A stretch of DNA of 10,853 nucleotides from Flavobacterium sp. GTDB taxonomy: Bacteria; Bacteroidota; Bacteroidia; Flavobacteriales; Flavobacteriaceae. Below the pieces are notes generated by a model. The model ran no database searches. It was not told the DNA's origin and worked only from the letters and a program-made list of their open reading frames with translations. The translations under genes and the position numbers were made by a program. Below are positions 5,575-10,853 of the stretch, one piece after another. The stretch covers positions 1 through 10,853 of the forward strand of contig JAGNPF010000019.1 in NCBI GenBank assembly GCA_017989775.1. The letters run 5' to 3'. Positions within the stretch are counted from its first letter, which is position 1, and each line of letters begins with the position of its first letter.

Positions 5575-8193
5575 GGGTTCTTCCGTTTTTTTCTTTTTGT
5601 TGAACAATCCCTTCAGTAAATCGGCTGCTTTTTCTTTTACGTTTTCTTCCGTTGTTGGAGTGGCAGTTTTGGTGGTGTCGCTTGTTTTTTTCGTGTTTTT
5701 GTTGAGGTAATCCGTCAATGCCGAACTGCCTTGTTTTAATGCTTTCTCTTTTTGTTGTTTCACCAATTGATTGGTCAAATTCGTTACGGCGCCTTTCATG
5801 TCGGTCGAGATTTTCGGGCTGCTGAAACTTCCCGTCATCAAGGCGTTTATCGGAATGTTTTCCAATTTTGCGGCATCGGCTGGAGACAGTTTTGCAATCA
5901 GGGCATTGGCTTCCGTTCCTAGATATTTCGCGGGAACATCAAATTTTAGATTATAATTCATGCTTTGGTCAAAACCGTGCGTTCCGCCAATTGTCGCCTT
6001 GATGTCCTTGTATTTGATGTCAAACGGTTTCACGTTCACTTTTCCGTCCTTGAAAGTCACGGCCGCTTTCAATTCATTCAGATTGATTTTGCTCATATCG
6101 ATGAACTTCAAATTTGAACCCAATGCGTTTAACAACGTCGAATTTTGGGCACTTACGGTAGTCGAAAGCAATTGACCCAACAAATCCCCGGTGAGCGAAT
6201 TCAAGTCGGGAGTCAATTCCATGGCATCGAGGTTTCCGTTGAATTTCATGGTCGAATTGATTTTTCCGTTGACGATTCCGGCGATTGGCGCAATTTTTTT
6301 CAACATGTCGAGCTGGGTGAATGATTGTGCAATGTCCACTTGGTTCAAATTCAAATCCATATTGAAAACAGGTACTTTTCCTTTGGTGGAAACGGCTCCG
6401 TTGACGCCAATTGTTCCTCCAAAAATGGACGTCTTCACGTTTTGCAAAGTGACTTTTTCGTCCTTGACAATCAATTTTCCCGATACGTCTTTCAAGGTCA
6501 AATTGTCGTACAAAACCGTGTTGGCTTTTGCGGTAAGCGTGCAATTCAAGAAAGCGGGAATCTTCATGGCTTCGGCTTTTTTGGTTGGCTTAGCTTGTTC
6601 GCCGTTGCCCGTGCCGGTTTTGGTTTTTTCTTCAGTCGTCATGAAATCACTCACCGCCAATTGATTGGAAGTCATATTGAAATTTCCTTTCAATTCTTGG
6701 TTTTTGAAAATGAAGCCGTAGAAATTTTCCAAAACTCCTGTCACGCTCAAGTCGCTTTTTCCGGTCGTTGCGTTGAATTGTTTCAAATGGACTTGACTCG
6801 GATTGAATTGTACCAACGCATTGCTGATGGTCATCGTTTTGCCGTTTTCATCCACGTATTTAAAGCCGGACAAACTAATAGTTCCCGCATTATTAATGTT
6901 TTGGTATTGACTTTTTTCTACCGATTGCATGTCGAATTTGGTGGTCACATCGGCTTTTAGAATTCCTGACAAAGGCTTGTCTAATTTAATTGGATAGGCT
7001 TTCGACAAATTTCCTAAATTGATGGTTCCTTTCAAAGCAGCATCTACGATGGCGTTTTGAGTGATGTTTCGAATATTGGCTTTGGCATTAAAAACATCTT
7101 GGTCAATGGCGAAAGACAGTTTGTTTAGATTGATATAAGTATCGTTCAAAATCCCAGTTTCGTTGATAATTTTAGTATCAATGACAATGTTTTTAACCGA
7201 TTTTGGAAGATTTGGATATTGAAACGAAGCATTGTTGGAAGCGATTTTAATATTGAATTTCGGAACGGTTTTATCCGAATACAATCCTTTGGCAAAACCT
7301 GCAACGGTAAAATCGCCAGTCGTTTTTACGTTGTCCAAACTCGAGGAATAAGCGGCAGGAATAAGTCCCAAGAAGTTTTTGAAGGAGGAAGTGGGAGTTT
7401 TGAAAGTCAAATCATACTCTTGTCCGGCATCCGAAATTTGGATAAATCCATCAAATTCTAGCGGCAATTGGTTAATCAGGGCCTTGTTTTTCTTGAAAGT
7501 GTATTTTCCGTTTTTTAAATCAATTCCCAATACGGCGTCCAAAGTGATGGAAACATTTTTCATGTAATTGACCTTGTCCATCGAAAGCACGATTTTGGCC
7601 GTCGATTTGGTGTCCAAATCCAGTTTTTGAGCAGTAAAATCTCCGGTTCCTTCGTGGTTTAAACTATCGATTACCATTTTTATTTTCGATTTTTCGTCAG
7701 TATAACGAAACTGGAAATTCTCGATTATATAGTTCTGGATTTTCATCGACAGCGGCTTGCTTTTGCCGTCGGTTGCTGGTTTGTCGTCTTTCAGGGCGAT
7801 GTCGTAATTGGCCAATCCGTCTTTGTTGAAAATGATGTTGATCAATCCGTTTTTCGAACTGATTCCGTCAATGTTCATTGGTTCTTTTTCTCCTTTGAAA
7901 AGTTCCTTGATGGACATTTTTAGATTTAATTCGCCCAAGGAAACCAAAGTATCGCCTTCAAAAGGCGCTTTGTTAATGATGACTAATTTTTCGATTGTAA
8001 CGTTCGCATTTGGGAAGTTTTTGAACAAACTCAAATCAGCGTCTGCAAAAGAAACTTTGGCATCCACTTTTTCGTTGATGGCTTGCGCGATTTTGGCTTT
8101 AATCTGGTCTTTGAACAGATAGGGAGCAGCAAATAGGGTTCCTAAAAGAAGAACAATCACGATTCCGGCGGTTATTAAAATTTTCTTTGTCAT
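5563..8193 (-). CDS. AsmA-like family protein (inner-membrane-anchored, periplasmic)
   Basis: The product is 876 residues starting MTKKILITAGIV at ATG 8191-8193. A TTG at 8226 would add 11 residues ahead of the signal anchor and is rejected. Residues about 4-26 form one membrane helix (ILITAGIVIVLLLGTLFAAP), followed by the AsmA N-terminal pattern YLFKDQIKAKIAQAINEKVDA and DADLSLFKNFPNANVTIEKL. The rest is long and rich in short beta-strand-like repeats, with a low-complexity linker near 520-541 (TKTGTGNGEQ). An AsmA C-terminal region follows (SIFGGTIGVNG and later HGFDQSMNYNLKFDVPAKYLG), then a Lys-rich tail. AsmA-type proteins (with TamB, YhdP and YicH) bridge or span the periplasm and are linked to phospholipid movement to the outer membrane. 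That role is inferred here from family. sppA lies upstream on the same strand but is separated by a strong terminator. Confidence 0.9.
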   Translation of the reverse strand: MTKKILITAGIVIVLLLGTLFAAPYLFKDQIKAKIAQAINEKVDAKVSFADADLSLFKNFPNANVTIEKLVIINKAPFEGDTLVSLGELNLKMSIKELFKGEKEPMNIDGISSKNGLINIIFNKDGLANYDIALKDDKPATDGKSKPLSMKIQNYIIENFQFRYTDEKSKIKMVIDSLNHEGTGDFTAQKLDLDTKSTAKIVLSMDKVNYMKNVSITLDAVLGIDLKNGKYTFKKNKALINQLPLEFDGFIQISDAGQEYDLTFKTPTSSFKNFLGLIPAAYSSSLDNVKTTGDFTVAGFAKGLYSDKTVPKFNIKIASNNASFQYPNLPKSVKNIVIDTKIINETGILNDTYINLNKLSFAIDQDVFNAKANIRNITQNAIVDAALKGTINLGNLSKAYPIKLDKPLSGILKADVTTKFDMQSVEKSQYQNINNAGTISLSGFKYVDENGKTMTISNALVQFNPSQVHLKQFNATTGKSDLSVTGVLENFYGFIFKNQELKGNFNMTSNQLAVSDFMTTEEKTKTGTGNGEQAKPTKKAEAMKIPAFLNCTLTAKANTVLYDNLTLKDVSGKLIVKDEKVTLQNVKTSIFGGTIGVNGAVSTKGKVPVFNMDLNLNQVDIAQSFTQLDMLKKIAPIAGIVNGKINSTMKFNGNLDAMELTPDLNSLTGDLLGQLLSTTVSAQNSTLLNALGSNLKFIDMSKINLNELKAAVTFKDGKVNVKPFDIKYKDIKATIGGTHGFDQSMNYNLKFDVPAKYLGTEANALIAKLSPADAAKLENIPINALMTGSFSSPKISTDMKGAVTNLTNQLVKQQKEKALKQGSSALTDYLNKNTKKTSDTTKTATPTTEENVKEKAADLLKGLFNKKKKTEEPKTP

Positions 8194-8302
8194 AATTAAT
8201 TTCTTTAGATTCTGTAGGTGGAGCAAAAATGATGCCTCGTGGTTTTATGTAAACGTAGTTTTTTTATGATATAGTGTTTTCCAATAATCTTTTATTTTTG
8301 AG

Positions 8303-8350
8303 TATCAAAAAAATCCGTTCAACCAATTGATTAAACGGATTTTTTTGATA
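8303..8350 (-). terminator. Strong intrinsic terminator after sppA
   Basis: TATCAAAAAAATCCGTT (8303-8319) is perfectly complementary to AACGGATTTTTTTGATA (8334-8350), a 17-bp stem enclosing a 14-base loop. It lies 14 bases beyond the sppA stop and has T runs on both strands, so it may act both ways. It separates sppA from the AsmA-like gene, which should therefore need its own promoter within 8194-8302; I found no full consensus match there. Confidence 0.85.
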
Positions 8351-8364
8351 AAAAGGAATTGGTT

Positions 8365-10125
8365 TTAATGTATGTTGATTTCAAAAGGCATTATCGCCTG
8401 AACTCCTTTTTGAGATTGCATTCTTTTGATTTGTTCCATTATTCTATACGTTTCCTCGCCCAATTCTTCTTTGATATAGGATTCTTTCGATTTGGCAAAC
8501 GGCAGGTTTTCCAAAAGGTCATTGATGTCTTTTTCGAATTCTGGGAAATTTTGGGTGTTGTATTGTTTTGTTTTTGACAAAGAGGCTGCTTCCTTTATCG
8601 CTGCGTCCAAACCGCCAATTTTATCCACAAGTCCAATTTTGACCGCTTCGGCACCAGACCAAACCCTGCCTTGTGCAATGGAATCCACTTGTGCAAAAGT
8701 CATTTTTCGACCTTGTGCAACGTGTGACACAAATGTTTTGTAAATATGTTCGACACTTTCGAGAGTGACGGCTTTGAATTTTTCGTCCATAGGTACAAAC
8801 GGACTGTATTCAGCGGCATTTTCATTGGTTTTGACTTGTTCGGTGTGGATGCCGATTTTTGTTGCCAACTGCGTGAAATTGGGCAATACTCCAAAAACTC
8901 CGATGGAACCCGTAATGGTGTTGTTTTCGGCGAAAATTTTGTTGGCATTACAAGCAATATAATATCCGCCGGAGGCAGCGTAATTTCCCATCGAAACCAC
9001 CACGGGCTTCACTTTTTTGGTCAATTCGATTTCTCTCCAAATCAAATCCGATGTCAAGGCATTTCCACCGGGACTGTTGATTCTTAGTACAATGGCTTTT
9101 ACGTTTTCGTCTTTTCGGGCTTCCATCAGCGAACGACGCATCGAGCCCTCCCCGATGGTGTTCACGTCACCTTCTCCGCTCATAATGTTTCCTTGGGCGT
9201 AAATAACGGCAATTTTGTCTTTGACTTCAAGGTTTTTCGAAGTGGTGGCTATTTTTCGGGTGTAGTCCAAAAGATTCACTTTGTTGTAATCTTCGTCTTT
9301 TTCGACCTTCAACATTTTTCGGATGGCATCGTGGTAAACATCTTCATAAGCCACGACATCGACCAGCTTTTCGGATTTAGCCATTTCGGGAGTTCGGGCG
9401 AGAAGTCCGTTGGCAATCTCGTTCAATTTGGCAACGGAAACCTTTCTGCTTTTCGAAATGTCATTGGTTATGGAACTCCAAACGGAATTCAACAAGGACA
9501 AGGTTTGTTCCTTGTTGGCATCGCTCATTTTGTTGTCCAGAAAGGGCTCCACGGCACTTTTGTATTTTCCGTGGCGGATGACCTCCATTTTTACGCCCGT
9601 TTTTTCTTGCAAATCCTTGAAGAACAGCAATTCGGCAGACAATCCTTTGAAATCAAAATCGCCCACGGGATTGATATAAATGGTATTGGCAACAGAATTC
9701 AAATAATATTCTTTTTGCGAATAGGAATTGGAATAAGCCATCACGAATTTTCCGGACTTTTTGAAGTCTTCCAAGGCGTCGCGCAAAGCTTTTCTTTGTG
9801 CCATTCCCAATTCGGATTCGTTGTTCAAAATCGAAATTCCTTTGATGTCCTCATCGGTTTTGGCGCTTTCGATGGCGTTTATTATATCCGAAAGACCTAT
9901 TTTTTCGCCATCGGACAAAATGGTTATCCAAGGGTCTTTGTATTTTCCGGCATAATCGTTTTTGATATTTCTCAAATTCAATTCGATTACCGAATTGTTT
10001 TTTACTTCCACGGCTTCTTCTTCACCACCAAAAACGGCGGCAATAAGGATTATTCCAAAAAAGAAAAGCATCAAAAAAACGAATAGACCAACAATGGTTG
10101 CCAAAACATTTCCTAAAAATTTCAT
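8365..10125 (-). CDS. sppA: Signal peptide peptidase SppA, long (67K) form, protease IV
   Basis: SppA is a membrane-bound serine-lysine protease that degrades cleaved signal peptides. The product is 586 residues from ATG 10123-10125. A membrane anchor spans about residues 8-32 (LATIVGLFVFLMLFFFGIIL). Two tandem crotonase-like S49 domains follow, as in the long E. coli form (618 residues). The catalytic lysine should be K189 in HGKYKSAVEPF in the N-terminal domain. The catalytic serine should be S385 in GNYAASGGYYIA in the C-terminal domain. Supporting blocks are LRINSPGGNALTSD (348-360), TGSIGVFG (405-412) and GRVWSGAEAVKIGLVDKIGG (486-505). All key residues are present. It diverges from folK, with 137 bases between start codons, and is followed by a strong terminator, so it is probably transcribed alone. 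Confidence 0.95.
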   Translation of the reverse strand: MKFLGNVLATIVGLFVFLMLFFFGIILIAAVFGGEEEAVEVKNNSVIELNLRNIKNDYAGKYKDPWITILSDGEKIGLSDIINAIESAKTDEDIKGISILNNESELGMAQRKALRDALEDFKKSGKFVMAYSNSYSQKEYYLNSVANTIYINPVGDFDFKGLSAELLFFKDLQEKTGVKMEVIRHGKYKSAVEPFLDNKMSDANKEQTLSLLNSVWSSITNDISKSRKVSVAKLNEIANGLLARTPEMAKSEKLVDVVAYEDVYHDAIRKMLKVEKDEDYNKVNLLDYTRKIATTSKNLEVKDKIAVIYAQGNIMSGEGDVNTIGEGSMRRSLMEARKDENVKAIVLRINSPGGNALTSDLIWREIELTKKVKPVVVSMGNYAASGGYYIACNANKIFAENNTITGSIGVFGVLPNFTQLATKIGIHTEQVKTNENAAEYSPFVPMDEKFKAVTLESVEHIYKTFVSHVAQGRKMTFAQVDSIAQGRVWSGAEAVKIGLVDKIGGLDAAIKEAASLSKTKQYNTQNFPEFEKDINDLLENLPFAKSKESYIKEELGEETYRIMEQIKRMQSQKGVQAIMPFEINIH

Positions 10126-10168
10126 AATTGTATTTTTTTAATATGTAGCAAAATCGGTTGATGTGTTA

Positions 10169-10176
10169 CAAATTTA
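10169..10176 (-). promoter_or_regulatory. Candidate Bacteroidota -7 element for sppA
   Basis: On the minus strand TAAATTTG (10176-10169) matches TAnnTTTG exactly and would place the transcript start about 37 bases before the sppA ATG. No clear TTG or TTTG lies at the normal -33 distance, so the call rests on the -7 box and its location. For folK on the other strand only an imperfect box (TTAATTTG, 10247-10254) is seen, very near its ATG. Confidence 0.4.
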
Positions 10177-10262
10177 AGTTTTAAAAACAGGAAAATTTAG
10201 TTATCAACACCGAGGCAAATATAGTTCTATTCTAAAATTGTTTTAGTTAATTTGTGGTTAAT

Positions 10263-10853
10263 ATGAAATCACAACATCAGGTCGTTTTATCTTTGGGCAG
10301 CAATCAGGGCGATCGCCTTCGAAATATTGAGCTTTGCCTGCAATTGATACATCAAGAAATTGGGACAATAATCAGGGTTTCAAAGCTGTATGAAACGCCG
10401 TCTTGGGGGTTTGACAGCGATGCTTTTTTCAATTGCGCTTTGGTCATTCATACTTTTGCTTCGGCAGAAAAAATTTTGCAAAAAGTCTTGCAAGTTGAAA
10501 GGCAATTGGGGCGTGTTCGCGGCGAAAATACAGGCTATCAATCCCGAATCATCGACATCGATTTGATTGCTTTCGATTCCGAAATTATAAACTCGGCAAC
10601 CCTTCAAATACCGCATCCGTTGATGCAAAACAGAAAGTTTGTGCTGATGCCCATGCTGGACTTGAAGTTGGATTGGGTGCATCCCGTTTTTCATAAAAAA
10701 ATTCCCGAATTATTGGAAATGACTCCAGACGACAGTGTTTGCGTGGCCGTGCAAAGTTTGAAAAATCCTTTGGATTCCATTCCTTTGGAGCAATTCAATT
10801 ACATCGCTTTTGAAGGCAATATTGGAGCCGGAAAAACAACTTTGGTCACGAAA
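10263..10853 (+). CDS. folK: Bifunctional FolK (HPPK) - deoxynucleoside kinase fusion, 3' end outside window
   Basis: The frame runs from ATG 10263 without a stop to the right edge (197 codons visible). Residues 1-165 are 6-hydroxymethyl-7,8-dihydropterin pyrophosphokinase, which makes the pterin diphosphate used in folate synthesis. Visible are VVLSLGSNQGDRLRNI (7-22), YETPSWG (43-49), the catalytic loop LGRVRGENTGYQSRIIDIDL (82-101) with the metal-binding aspartates D98 and D100, and IPHPLMQNRKFVL (116-128). HPPK proteins normally end near residue 160. Here a short linker leads in the same frame to FNYIAFEGNIGAGKTTLVTK (178-197), the strand-P-loop start of the deoxyadenosine/deoxyguanosine kinase family (Walker A GNIGAGKTT). 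The product is thus a two-domain cytoplasmic enzyme, expected to total around 370-390 residues. The kinase's catalytic and lid motifs lie outside the window, so substrate choice cannot be judged. Confidence 0.92.
   Translation, partial: MKSQHQVVLSLGSNQGDRLRNIELCLQLIHQEIGTIIRVSKLYETPSWGFDSDAFFNCALVIHTFASAEKILQKVLQVERQLGRVRGENTGYQSRIIDIDLIAFDSEIINSATLQIPHPLMQNRKFVLMPMLDLKLDWVHPVFHKKIPELLEMTPDDSVCVAVQSLKNPLDSIPLEQFNYIAFEGNIGAGKTTLVTK

Noticed and set aside
6074..6960. Open frames on both strands inside the AsmA-like gene (156-211 codons)
   Set aside because: They are overlaid on a clear 876-codon gene. Their translations are low in protein-like pattern and have no starts in a suitable context.
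9193..10086. Long plus-strand open frame (297 codons) opposite sppA
   Set aside because: It is wholly antisense to sppA, which has complete family motifs. The translation is Phe/Ile/Gly-rich with no recognisable domain, as expected of a shadow frame.
10380..10694. Minus-strand frame of 104 codons opposite folK
   Set aside because: It is antisense to the complete FolK motifs, and the translation has no domain.
1..10853. CRISPR arrays, tRNA genes, insertion sequences, phage or conjugation genes
   Set aside because: I looked for regularly spaced repeats, cloverleaf-like patterns, and transposase or integrase motifs, and saw none.

Overview
The window looks like chromosomal DNA from a member of the Bacteroidota, most likely a Flavobacterium-type organism. 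The DNA is AT-rich. Start codons lack Shine-Dalgarno sequences and sit in A-rich contexts. Several upstream regions carry the Bacteroidota promoter motif (TTTG or TTG, about 19 bases, then TAnnTTTG). The gene content is also typical of that group: a ClpX end, an ACT-ACT-type SerB, a bacterial GH3-family protein, an AsmA-like protein, a long SppA and a FolK joined to a deoxynucleoside kinase.

Left part (1-1660): the 3' end of clpX is followed by a hairpin terminator. Next comes a small gene for a coiled-coil protein with a C-terminal membrane anchor, and then a second, almost identical copy of the same terminator. After that lies a scar-like stretch. A minus-strand frame of unknown family (863-1135) and a plus-strand orphan PDDEXK nuclease domain of the YhcG/DUF1016 family (1104-1616) point away from each other. 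The nuclease frame lacks the N-terminal half expected for its family. This is the only clearly accessory-looking part of the window.

Middle part (1660-5570): serB (last step of serine synthesis) converges on a GH3-family acyl-adenylating enzyme across a shared bidirectional terminator. The GH3 gene diverges from a DUF2797 gene that has a four-cysteine zinc-ribbon-like motif. The space between these two holds a pair of overlapping, back-to-back promoter candidates and a set of short AATCTAAAATC-type repeats that run up to the DUF2797 start codon.

Right part (5560-10853): two minus-strand envelope genes follow, sppA (membrane-anchored protease IV) and then, after a strong terminator, a large AsmA-like protein. 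Divergent from sppA is folK. Its frame stays open to the window edge and already contains the P-loop of a deoxynucleoside kinase, so the product is a two-domain enzyme joining folate synthesis to deoxynucleoside salvage.

Most of the window is housekeeping. I see no CRISPR array, transposase, phage gene, tRNA or rRNA. The points most worth a second look are the FolK-kinase fusion, the duplicated terminator around the small gene, the nuclease-remnant scar and the repeat-filled divergent promoter region.
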